NCBI GenBank assembly: GCA_900752335.1 | Contig: CAADUZ010000027.1 | Location: forward strand, 1-37,015 | Direction: 5' to 3' | DNA length: 37,015 nt | DNA from: Clostridia bacterium | GTDB lineage: Bacteria > Bacillota > Clostridia > TANB77 > CAG-508 | Part shown: one piece after another, positions 1 to 5,202 of the stretch | How positions within the stretch are numbered: position 1 is the stretch's first letter | Layout: each line of letters begins with the position of its first letter | Notes under the pieces: model-generated | What the model saw: the letters and a program-made list of their open reading frames with translations, nothing else | Databases searched by the model: none | Told to the model about the DNA's origin: nothing | Translations under genes and position numbers: made by a program

Positions 1-7
1 ATAGATA

Positions 8-37
8 ATTATATATTAAATATCTTATATTTGTCAA
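8..37 (-). promoter_or_regulatory. sigma-A promoter firing out of the left edge
   Basis: On the minus strand TTGACA (32-37) is followed after 18 nt by TATAAT (8-13), both perfect consensus hexamers. It lies downstream of the reverse transcriptase gene and points out of the window, so it belongs to a gene to the left. No gene is visible in 14-100 otherwise. Confidence 0.7.
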
Positions 38-100
38 TGATATAAGTATTTTTACGCTATAAGTGTAATAAACATTCTACATTTGCAATTAATTGACTAG

Positions 101-1261
101 TTATCTATTATTATCATTACCCCTACCGTTATTTTTTAAGTAAAATTTATTTTTGTCTTTATTAAATTCTATAGTTTGCTTCACTTCCTCTGGTAATAAA
201 TCAGCATATTGTGATATAAGTTTTCTGCAATTATAATTCTTTAAACTTCCTATTTGTGAATTAGTTTTAGCTAAAAGGCTATTAGTTCCTTCATACTTTA
301 TATTTTTTGCTTTCTGCCATATTCTCATTGCAACTTGTCTATTCGGCTTTTGGTATCCGTATGGATATGATACTTTGCCTAAAAATGGCACACCATGATA
401 TGCAGTGTCTATCCTTGTTTTCTTCATATTTATTGTTTGATTAGTTTCTGCTAGCTTATTCATTATTGCTGGTAAGGCATCTATTAATTTTCTTTTACTA
501 TCAGAAATAATTACTATGTCGTCCACATATCGTGCATATGCTTTTAAATTAAGTTCTTCTATTACATATTTATCAAAATCACATAAATTTAAATTACTAC
601 CCGCCTGTGCTGTTAAATTGCCTATTGCCATACCATATTCGGATGCGGGATTCATTTTTCTTCTATCTGGTACTTTTTCTCTCATTTTTCCATTACACAT
701 ATATCTACAGTTTAATGCAGGGTTATTTTCAAAAATTATAGGTGTCAAATATAATAATAAATCTTTATGCTTCCCTTTATATTTCTTCTTTATTAATTCT
801 AGAAATTTGTTACTAATTTGTTTTCTATCTATGGACATGAAATAACCTGACAAGTCTATTTTTAAGAAAAAACAACTTTTCTTACCATTGTCAGATATTT
901 CTATAAGATATTTCTTTAGTAATTTTAATGCATAATCTGTTCCTCTTCCATTTCTACAAGAGCAACAACCATCCACTAATTCTTCGTCTAATATGTCCTC
1001 TATTTCGTTCATATAAAAATGTTGTACTATTCTATCACTAAATTGCGCAGCATATATTTCTCTTAAAGCTGGGTCTGTTATTATATAGCAATTAGACTGT
1101 TTGGGTACATAATTCCTATTATTTAATTCTTCTAGTAGTTTAAATAGATTACTACATAAGTTGCTATTTACAAAATTATATGTGCCTGCTTTTCTTTTTT
1201 TATTTCTTATACACAATATATATGCTTTGTATAATTCTTCAAATGTTATAATATCTTCCAT
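101..1261 (-). CDS. DGR reverse transcriptase
   Basis: A 386-residue retron/group II-like reverse transcriptase of the diversity-generating retroelement type. It copies the template repeat RNA with adenine-directed errors to make the mutagenic cDNA that replaces the variable repeat. Visible motifs are LKIDLSGYF (about 133-141, first catalytic Asp), IGNLTAQ (about 213-219), YVDD (about 245-248, catalytic Asp pair) and FLGK (about 293-296). DGR enzymes characteristically carry [LIV]GxxxSQ at the second site; here Ala stands for Ser. The chosen start is the ATG at 1261 behind AAGGGG. The open frame continues upstream only because it runs through the stop-free template repeat. It is the last gene of the cassette, 57 bp after the TR. 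Family assignment is firm because TR, VR and avd are all adjacent. Confidence 0.95.
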   Translation of the reverse strand: MEDIITFEELYKAYILCIRNKKRKAGTYNFVNSNLCSNLFKLLEELNNRNYVPKQSNCYIITDPALREIYAAQFSDRIVQHFYMNEIEDILDEELVDGCCSCRNGRGTDYALKLLKKYLIEISDNGKKSCFFLKIDLSGYFMSIDRKQISNKFLELIKKKYKGKHKDLLLYLTPIIFENNPALNCRYMCNGKMREKVPDRRKMNPASEYGMAIGNLTAQAGSNLNLCDFDKYVIEELNLKAYARYVDDIVIISDSKRKLIDALPAIMNKLAETNQTINMKKTRIDTAYHGVPFLGKVSYPYGYQKPNRQVAMRIWQKAKNIKYEGTNSLLAKTNSQIGSLKNYNCRKLISQYADLLPEEVKQTIEFNKDKNKFYLKNNGRGNDNNR

Positions 1262-1318
1262 TTTTCCCCTTATAAAAATGCCTTTCTTAAATAAGAAAGA
1301 CATTCCTTTAAATATAAT

Positions 1319-1432
1319 GAAACTCGCACTCAAGCGCACATAGTTGTTGTTATTCACATTGTTGTTGTTTATATAGCCATTGTTGAAGTTGGCGTTATAT
1401 GCGTTGTTTGTATTGTTCTGCGCCGACGACCA
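1319..1432 (-). repeat. DGR template repeat (TR)
   Basis: This 114-bp non-coding template is the source of the variable repeat at 2152-2265. Read on the minus strand it holds 43 adenines and 16 AAY codons, arranged as in other DGR templates. Compared with the VR, 17 adenine positions differ (13 A to G, 3 A to C and 1 A to T by my hand alignment). Only one non-adenine differs, a G to C near the 3' end. The repeat starts at TGGTCGTCGGCGCAG and ends in a GC-richer block GTGCGCTTGAGTGCGA, the expected initiation-of-mutagenic-homology end. The 137 bp between avd and TR hold no gene. They contain a possible -10 (minus TATAAT, 1525-1530) that could start a TR/RT transcript, and a 7-bp pairing ATTGTTC/GAACAAT. 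Confidence 0.95.
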
Positions 1433-1569
1433 AACAACTACACTAACCACACACCTCAATGCACAGCTTATATTGTTCTAACTTTTGATAATACCATTTT
1501 AATTTTGGTGGAACAATCACTTTCATTATATTAAATATCTCTTATTTAAATAACAAAAGTTTGCTAATC

Positions 1570-2031
1570 TTACCTATTGGCGGATATAGCCTCTTCTATA
1601 GCAGATAACCATTTGTCTATATTTTTATCTATTTCTACTTGTTTTCTTATTAGCTCTGTTATCTCTCCTAGGGTAATAGCTTTATTTATCATTAGAAATC
1701 TAATATCTGTCCACACTTCTATTTTAATTATTTTTTTAGCTTGCAAAAGACACATATATTGCTCTTCTGCATTATTGCTTAAAAGTGCTTCTATCGTTTT
1801 CTTTTCTACCAATAATATATTTCTATTTAAATCTTCTTGTACAGAAACTAAACCTTTCGCAATTCCCCTCCTAGTAATTTTGTCATTTATAAAAATAGCT
1901 AAATCGTCTAGTTTAATTTGTAATGGCGCTTGTCTATTTCTTTTATAGATTTCTTGATTTATATTTTTAGTTGCAGTATCAATTTTTGTCTGTGTCCAAT
2001 GATTTTTTTTAATTTTTTTCTGCTCTTCCAT
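1570..2031 (-). CDS. avd: DGR accessory variability protein, Avd-like four-helix bundle
   Basis: A 153-residue, mostly helical and basic protein without membrane segments. The pattern of amphipathic helices with a Trp near the end (DKWLSAIEE) fits the Avd/bAvd four-helix bundle family. That protein forms a pentamer that binds RT and template RNA and is needed for mutagenic cDNA synthesis. Position between the target gene and the TR is the canonical place for avd. The ATG at 2031 is preferred because AAGGA sits 8 nt upstream. A longer frame beginning with GTG at 2076 would start inside the loop of a hairpin (2055-2096) and has no ribosome binding site. Sequence identity with characterised Avd cannot be measured here, so the name rests on size, helix pattern and context. 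Confidence 0.82.
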   Translation of the reverse strand: MEEQKKIKKNHWTQTKIDTATKNINQEIYKRNRQAPLQIKLDDLAIFINDKITRRGIAKGLVSVQEDLNRNILLVEKKTIEALLSNNAEEQYMCLLQAKKIIKIEVWTDIRFLMINKAITLGEITELIRKQVEIDKNIDKWLSAIEEAISANR

Positions 2032-2054
2032 ATAAATTTTCCTTGAATTATATT

Positions 2055-2096
2055 CTTTAATCTGATAGCTTCTCACGAAGCTTTATCAGATTAAAG
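2055..2096 (-). promoter_or_regulatory. hairpin C of the DGR array
   Basis: The arms CTTTAATCTGATA and TATCAGATTAAAG (13 bp) continue, after a 2-nt bulge, into GCTTC/GAAGC (5 bp). They are closed by a 4-nt loop that reads GTGA on the coding strand. It ends 23 nt before the avd start and is not followed by a T-run, so it is not an ordinary terminator. Confidence 0.8.
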
Positions 2097-2098
2097 GC

Positions 2099-2122
2099 AA
2101 GACATTATTCACATAATGTCTT
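2099..2122 (-). promoter_or_regulatory. hairpin B of the DGR array
   Basis: A perfect 10-bp stem (AAGACATTAT/ATAATGTCTT) with a 4-nt loop reads GTGA on the coding strand. It lies 2 nt from hairpin C and 5 nt from hairpin A. Confidence 0.8.
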
Positions 2123-2127
2123 TACTT

Positions 2128-2157
2128 ACTTTCTAATTTTTTACAAAATTAGAAAGT
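2128..2157 (-). promoter_or_regulatory. hairpin A at the VR 3' end
   Basis: A perfect 13-bp stem (ACTTTCTAATTTT against AAAATTAGAAAGT) with a 4-nt loop reads GTAA on the coding strand. One arm contains the last two codons and stop codon of the target gene, so the structure starts inside the VR. Known DGRs such as that of Bordetella phage BPP-1 carry a hairpin or cruciform with a tetraloop just downstream of the VR that marks the target. This is the obvious counterpart. Confidence 0.85.
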
Positions 2158-3129
2158 CGCACTCAAGCGCACATAGGTGCGGCCATTCACACCGTAGTTG
2201 CTCATATAGCCATTGCTGAAGTTGGCGCTACATGCGTGGTTTGTATCGCCCTGCGCCGACGACCAATAGTAGCCCTGTAGTCCGTAGTTTACATAATTTT
2301 CTGTATCTACACCCATTTTTGTATATGCAAAATCTCCAAATGCTGCCCATTCTGATTTTGAAGGTACGAACCATGTTGGGTCACTAATATTGCCTACTGC
2401 TGTTTGAATTACACCCCACATATCTTTATATGTACTATTAGCATTTTGTGAACCATATCCACTGCTATTCCAATTAGCTATCATATCTATTGTGTTCTGT
2501 TTTCCTTGTCCAAAATCATTTACAGTTTCACTTTCTAATGGGTTATCCAAATTTCCGTATGCATCATCATACCAACAATAACGTGTTCCTGCATTAAAAT
2601 CTTCTAATGCCATTACATAAAATCTGTCTGCTCCTTCGCTTCCTTCTATAGCTGTTAATACAGGTTTTGTCCATTGGTTGCCAAATCCTGTATAGCTCTC
2701 ATTGCATACTTCATATTGCTTTAAGCCTTCTGTTACTGGTGTATATTCATAATCGCTCCAACCTTCTGTATCATTATTCCATCTGCCACTTGTATGCTCT
2801 GTATCTGCTAAATCCACATAAATTATTCCGTCTGGTTGTTTATCTCCATCTACGTCTGCATAGTATCCCACATACGACTCGGTTTCTGGTACACCTTCTG
2901 GTGCTGGTGGTTCTGCCATTATATTTGCCATTTCATCCATTAAAGTATTTAATCCTTGTTGTTCTTCCAATGTTGCTTGTTCTGTTAAATCTTTTGCTTG
3001 TTGTGCCCTTTGTATTAAACCTCCTTCTCCTAACACTACATTTAGTGTTACAGTTGCTAATATTATTAGTATTACTACGGTTATTACTAATGCTATTAGC
3101 GTAATACCTTTCTCTTTTTGTGCTTTCAT
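2149..3129 (-). CDS. DGR target: pilin-like anchor with C-terminal variable lectin-fold domain
   Basis: A 326-residue surface protein predicted to be displayed outside the cell. Residues 6-30 (KEKGITLIALVITVVI onward) form a type IV prepilin-like signal: a short basic leader, a Gly at the cleavage position and a long hydrophobic helix. The pilin-typical Glu at +5 is Ala. A coiled, Gln-rich stalk follows, then a proline linker (PPAPEGVPETE). The globular part ends in WSS-N-YVRLSATF, resembling the DUF1566/Fibrobacter-type C-type lectin folds seen in DGR targets. The VR is the last 38 residues. The start is the ATG at 3129, 9 nt after AAGGAGG; an ATG at 3153 has no such site. The protein ends inside hairpin A. 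Its N-terminus closely matches that of the protein at 26314-27480. Ligand unknown. Confidence 0.88.
   Translation of the reverse strand: MKAQKEKGITLIALVITVVILIILATVTLNVVLGEGGLIQRAQQAKDLTEQATLEEQQGLNTLMDEMANIMAEPPAPEGVPETESYVGYYADVDGDKQPDGIIYVDLADTEHTSGRWNNDTEGWSDYEYTPVTEGLKQYEVCNESYTGFGNQWTKPVLTAIEGSEGADRFYVMALEDFNAGTRYCWYDDAYGNLDNPLESETVNDFGQGKQNTIDMIANWNSSGYGSQNANSTYKDMWGVIQTAVGNISDPTWFVPSKSEWAAFGDFAYTKMGVDTENYVNYGLQGYYWSSAQGDTNHACSANFSNGYMSNYGVNGRTYVRLSATF
2152..2265 (-). repeat. DGR variable repeat (VR)
   Basis: This 114-bp repeat forms the last 38 codons of the target gene. It aligns without gaps to the TR at 1319-1432. All but one of the 18 differences are at template adenines, and most AAY codons have become Gly, Ser, Asp, His, Tyr, Arg or Thr codons. 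Invariant codons such as WSSAQ and YVRLS are the scaffold positions. Confidence 0.95.
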
Positions 3130-3184
3130 TTCTTTTATCCTCCTTATGTTCATTTATATATTTTTTACAATTTTAATCAATGCC

Positions 3185-3213
3185 ATTCTATCACAACGTT
3201 TTCTCCTTTTCAA
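3185..3213 (-). promoter_or_regulatory. promoter of the DGR target gene
   Basis: On the minus strand TTGAAA (3208-3213), a 17-nt spacer and TAGAAT (3185-3190) give a good sigma-A promoter. The predicted start is about 50 nt before the AAGGAGG-led ATG at 3129. Confidence 0.7.
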
Positions 3214-3235
3214 CATATTATTAAAATTGTAACAT

Positions 3236-3258
3236 AAATGTAATATTTTATTACATTT
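3236..3258. repeat. 9-bp inverted repeat upstream of the DGR promoter
   Basis: AAATGTAAT and ATTACATTT are separated by 5 nt. It lies about 22 bp upstream of the -35 of the target gene, where an operator or activator site could sit. It is AT-rich, so chance cannot be excluded. Confidence 0.35.
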
Positions 3259-3287
3259 TGTTTTATTTTATACTTTTTCATTAGCCT

Positions 3288-3317
3288 AAAAAAAGAACTT
3301 ATATTTTTTATAAGTCC
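3288..3317 (-). terminator. intrinsic terminator
   Basis: An 8-bp stem with one G-T pair (3295-3302 with 3310-3317) is followed on the minus strand by seven T (3288-3294). It sits just downstream of the gene at 3329-3676 and separates it from the DGR. Confidence 0.75.
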
Positions 3318-3328
3318 TTCGCTTTTAT

Positions 3329-3676
3329 TTATATTATTTTTTTCCCTTTTTCTAATGCTTCTAATACTAGTTGTACCCCATCACAGAAACCACTTTTATA
3401 AAACTTTTCATTGTCATAAGCAGTTAAAGAATTTTGCCTTTTCAAATATCCTTCCAGTCTTTCTAAAATAAATTCTCTAGTATTATTAAAATGAGGTGGT
3501 AAGTTTTTAATAGCTACTAATAAGTCTTCATAAGTTATAGGATTATTCTTATTTATTTCTTTTATGTTTTCAGTATCAGTATTGGTATTTTGATATAGGC
3601 TATCCTCTCTTTCCTTATAAATTGTGTCTAATAATGAATTATTCATAAAATCTGCCATATTTACTTTTTTATTCAT
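3329..3676 (-). CDS. small protein, DUF6809-like
   Basis: A 115-residue acidic, soluble protein with no signal or membrane segment. The C-terminal stretch FYKSGFCDGVQLVLEALEKG resembles the end of DUF6809 proteins. These are small, uncharacterised proteins common on clostridial phages and conjugative elements. That match is from memory of the family pattern only. Start is the ATG at 3676 behind AAGGGA. It is divergent from the XRE regulator at 3782 and shares a control region with it. No function can be assigned. Confidence 0.6.
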   Translation of the reverse strand: MNKKVNMADFMNNSLLDTIYKEREDSLYQNTNTDTENIKEINKNNPITYEDLLVAIKNLPPHFNNTREFILERLEGYLKRQNSLTAYDNEKFYKSGFCDGVQLVLEALEKGKKII

Positions 3677-3694
3677 AGTATCCCTTCTTTCTTT

Positions 3695-3737
3695 TTATCA
3701 TGGCTCTCATAATATATTAACATGAATTCCATGATAA
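3695..3737. promoter_or_regulatory. inverted repeat between divergent genes
   Basis: TTATCATGG (3695-3703) and CCATGATAA (3729-3737) form a perfect 9-bp inverted repeat 25 nt apart, in the space between the gene at 3676 and the XRE gene at 3782. A repressor with two half-sites, possibly the XRE protein itself, would fit. A -35-like TTGATA lies on the minus strand at 3737-3742. Confidence 0.45.
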
Positions 3738-3781
3738 TATCAACAAAATATATATAAAAATTCAAAAAAGGTGTGATTTTT

Positions 3782-4018
3782 GTGAATAAATATAAAGATA
3801 AAAGTAATATTTCTGGAAAAATTATACATGAAAGAAGAATTGAACATAATTTATCTCTTGAGAAGTTATCAAATAAACTTGAACTGCTAGGAATAACCTT
3901 ATATCCAAACGATATTTATTTGATAGAAAAAGAACAAAGAATTGTAAAAGATTTTGAATTAATAGCAATATGTAAAATACTTGAAATAGACACTAAAGAT
4001 ATAAAAGCAGAATTATAA
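3782..4018 (+). CDS. XRE-family helix-turn-helix regulator
   Basis: A 78-residue protein made of one Cro/C1-type helix-turn-helix domain. The stretch SLEKLSNKLELLGITLYPNDIYLIEKEQR fits the five-helix domain of small clostridial regulators of the SNICGK-R-IRxxR type. It probably binds DNA as a dimer and controls its own divergent region. Start is GTG at 3782, about 10 nt after AAGG; an upstream in-frame GTG at 3773 lies directly on the AAGGTG and is unlikely. The stop lies 3 bp from the stop of the convergent Spo0A-like gene. Confidence 0.8.
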   Translation: MNKYKDKSNISGKIIHERRIEHNLSLEKLSNKLELLGITLYPNDIYLIEKEQRIVKDFELIAICKILEIDTKDIKAEL

Positions 4019-4021
4019 ATA

Positions 4022-4402
4022 TTATTCATTTATAAGTTCTACTTTTATTATTCGTGCAATTTCTTCAATAATACTTTTATTAGTAAAGTAATAACTATCA
4101 TATTCAAAGCCAAAAACATTTTGAAAGTTTTGAACAGTTTTTTCTTCATTTCTACTATTTAAAGCATAAGATATATCATTTTTTACTTGTTTTGGGGTAA
4201 TATTACCATATATATGAGAAATGTTTTCATAAACATTATTAATAATAACAATATCATTATCCGCCATTAATATTATTTGGACAGCTTTATTAATATATTT
4301 TGTGCCTCTATGACTTGTGTTCAAACCGATAGAACGCAAAATATTAAATATTGTTATAACTTGTTTAGAACCAATTTTAATATTGTTTCTAGTTTTTGAC
4401 AT
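4022..4402 (-). CDS. stand-alone Spo0A C-terminal-like DNA-binding protein
   Basis: A 126-residue protein that resembles the effector domain of the sporulation master regulator Spo0A but has no receiver domain. Visible correspondences are ILRSIGLNTSHRGTKYINKA (Spo0A: IHEIGVPAHIKGYxYLREA), the middle IYGNITPKQVKNDISYAL (IAxKFxTTxSRVERAIRHA) and NVFGFEYDSYYFTNKSIIEEIA near the end (FG-x-KPTNSEFIAxIA). It is too diverged to be the host Spo0A. On a mobile element it may bind or compete at Spo0A-type boxes. ATG at 4402 follows GGAGG by 9 nt. The upstream region has a promoter at 4438-4466. Confidence 0.68.
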   Translation of the reverse strand: MSKTRNNIKIGSKQVITIFNILRSIGLNTSHRGTKYINKAVQIILMADNDIVIINNVYENISHIYGNITPKQVKNDISYALNSRNEEKTVQNFQNVFGFEYDSYYFTNKSIIEEIARIIKVELINE

Positions 4403-4437
4403 AGTATATTACCTCCAAAATTTATTTCTGTAATATT

Positions 4438-4466
4438 AATATATCAAATTTATGTAAACATAACAA
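4438..4466 (-). promoter_or_regulatory. promoter of the Spo0A-like gene
   Basis: Minus-strand TTGTTA (4461-4466), a 17-nt spacer and TATATT (4438-4443) lie 36 bp upstream of the ATG at 4402. Confidence 0.5.
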
Positions 4467-4471
4467 TTTTA

Positions 4472-4527
4472 TAAAATCTGCACTATACGCATATAAAATT
4501 GCATATTATGCAGATTTTTAATATGAT
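4472..4527. repeat. 10-bp inverted repeat flanking the promoter
   Basis: AAAATCTGCA and TGCAGATTTT face each other over 36 nt, just upstream of the -35 at 4461-4466. A partial extra copy, TTGCAGATTT, lies near 4600. They may be operator half-sites. Confidence 0.4.
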
Positions 4528-4609
4528 TTTTTAAGTTATAATATAAAAAATTACTATTCTATCCACTTTTTTATATTTTTTATAAAATAATGCACTTATT
4601 GCAGATTTC

Positions 4610-4645
4610 AAAAAAAGACACGGGAGAATACGCTTAATCCCGTGT
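4610..4645 (-). terminator. terminator of the small RNA
   Basis: An 8-bp GC-rich stem ACACGGGA/TCCCGTGT (4638-4645 with 4618-4625), a 12-nt loop and seven T on the minus strand (4610-4616). The loop and 3' arm contain the 15 nt complementary to the ribosome binding site of the small ORF. Confidence 0.85.
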
Positions 4646-4711
4646 TTTACTTTAAGTCTTAATCCTTAAAGCATTCATTAATCTAACTATTACGACTAGA
4701 TTAGATTAACT
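4611..4711 (-). ncRNA. candidate regulatory small RNA pairing with the upstream small ORF
   Basis: A short transcription unit of about 100 nt with its own promoter (4718-4746) and terminator (4610-4645). Predicted folds, 5' to 3', are three. The first is a 9-bp stem TTAATCTAA/TTAGATTAA extended by CTA/TAG with a 7-nt loop GTCGTAA (4678-4709). The second is a 7-bp stem CTTTAAG/CTTAAAG. The third is the terminator hairpin. AGCGTATTCTCCCGT (4620-4634) is the exact reverse complement of the Shine-Dalgarno region of the ORF at 4732-4863 (4864-4878). The first loop and its flanks, AGTCGTAATA, are the exact complement of TATTACGACT in that ORF's leader (4963-4972). I infer an sRNA that blocks translation of the small ORF. 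No open frame of note lies inside. Transcription has not been observed. Confidence 0.72.
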
Positions 4712-4717
4712 ATTTTT

Positions 4718-4746
4718 ATTATACAACAAATTTATCTGATTTTCAA
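4718..4746 (-). promoter_or_regulatory. promoter of the small RNA
   Basis: Minus-strand TTGAAA (4741-4746), a 17-nt spacer and TATAAT (4718-4723). The -35 lies within the last codons of the small ORF and the -10 just after its stop. Confidence 0.75.
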
Positions 4747-4863
4747 TAATTTTACATAAGAATTGGGGGTAACTGTTCCCCCAATAGCCGAATGGCTATT
4801 TTGTAAAATACGTGAACTTATCCACCAGGGCTTCCGTCCACCTAAACACATTAAATGTTTCAT
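4732..4863 (-). CDS. 43-residue ORF silenced by the adjacent small RNA (candidate)
   Basis: A short ORF beginning MKHLMCLGGRKPWW and rich in Lys, Arg and Ser. It has no clear membrane helix and I recognise no family. It has a well-placed ribosome binding site (GGGAG, 8 nt before the ATG at 4863), its own promoter (5067-5095) and a leader of about 200 nt. Two strong hairpins lie inside the coding region (ATTGGGGG/CCCCCAAT and TAGCC/GGCTA, near 4755-4805), enclosed by ATTTTACA/TGTAAAAT. Strong internal structure, an sRNA against its start site and a neighbouring XRE repressor are typical of type I toxin genes. However, such toxins are usually hydrophobic and this peptide is not. The alternative is that the whole segment is a structured RNA and the ORF is chance. 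Confidence 0.5.
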   Translation of the reverse strand: MKHLMCLGGRKPWWISSRILQNSHSAIGGTVTPNSYVKLLKIR

Positions 4864-5060
4864 AGCGTATTCTCCCGTTTTATAAATTCTTTTAGTAAAA
4901 ATTCAATGATAATACGAAAAAATAAGCTATTAACTTAAATCTTGTATATAAATAGTCTAGGCAGTCGTAATACCCAGTTTAAATCATTGAACAGCAAGCA
5001 TTACGCCTGTGGAATAGACTAATTAATTAAGATTTTAGCCATTCTTTTTACTATAAAGTT
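4864..5060 (-). promoter_or_regulatory. structured 5' leader of the small ORF
   Basis: A folded leader with nested pairings: AAATCTT/AAGATTT (4937-4943 with 5029-5035), AGTCT/AGACT (4954-4958 with 5016-5020), AGGC/GCCT (4959-4962 with 5005-5008) and GTAAT/ATTAC (4967-4971 with 5000-5004). The 10 nt complementary to the small RNA loop (4963-4972) lie in the innermost arm and bulge, so RNA pairing would open this stem. Beyond the ORF region no other gene is seen between 4864 and 5202. Confidence 0.6.
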
Positions 5061-5122
5061 ACATTAATTATAGCACATTTTCATGTTAAATTCAATGTAT
5101 CCCTTTAGTTACAATAGTTACA
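5057..5122. promoter_or_regulatory. three AGTTACA boxes between divergent promoters
   Basis: AGTTACA occurs at 5057-5063, 5107-5113 and 5116-5122; the last two form a 9-nt tandem repeat TAGTTACA(A/C). One copy overlaps the start region of the minus promoter. The pair lies between the two -35 elements. They are candidate operators for the XRE protein at 5203. Confidence 0.45.
5067..5095 (-). promoter_or_regulatory. promoter of the small ORF leader
   Basis: Minus-strand TTGAAT (5090-5095), a 17-nt spacer and TATAAT (5067-5072), with TGC before the -10 as an extended element. Predicted start near 5060. Confidence 0.75.
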
Positions 5123-5135
5123 CGTATTTATAAAG

Positions 5136-5164
5136 TTGAAAATAATTCCAAAAAATGATATAAT
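5136..5164 (+). promoter_or_regulatory. promoter of the XRE gene at 5203
   Basis: TTGAAA (5136-5141), a 17-nt spacer and TATAAT (5159-5164), 38 bp before the ATG. It is divergent from the promoter at 5067-5095. Confidence 0.75.
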
Positions 5165-5202
5165 TATAGTTGTATATGTATTTTGTTAAAGGAAGTGTTT
5201 AT

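Noticed and set aside
1262..1459. N-terminal extension of the reverse transcriptase frame through the template repeat
   Set aside because: The Asn-rich part is the TR read in frame. The real start has its own ribosome binding site at 1261.
4555..5040. Known riboswitch, 6S RNA or tmRNA in the structured region
   Set aside because: The promoters, terminator and pairings do not fit any of these that I know. The 15-nt complement to a ribosome binding site fits an antisense RNA better.
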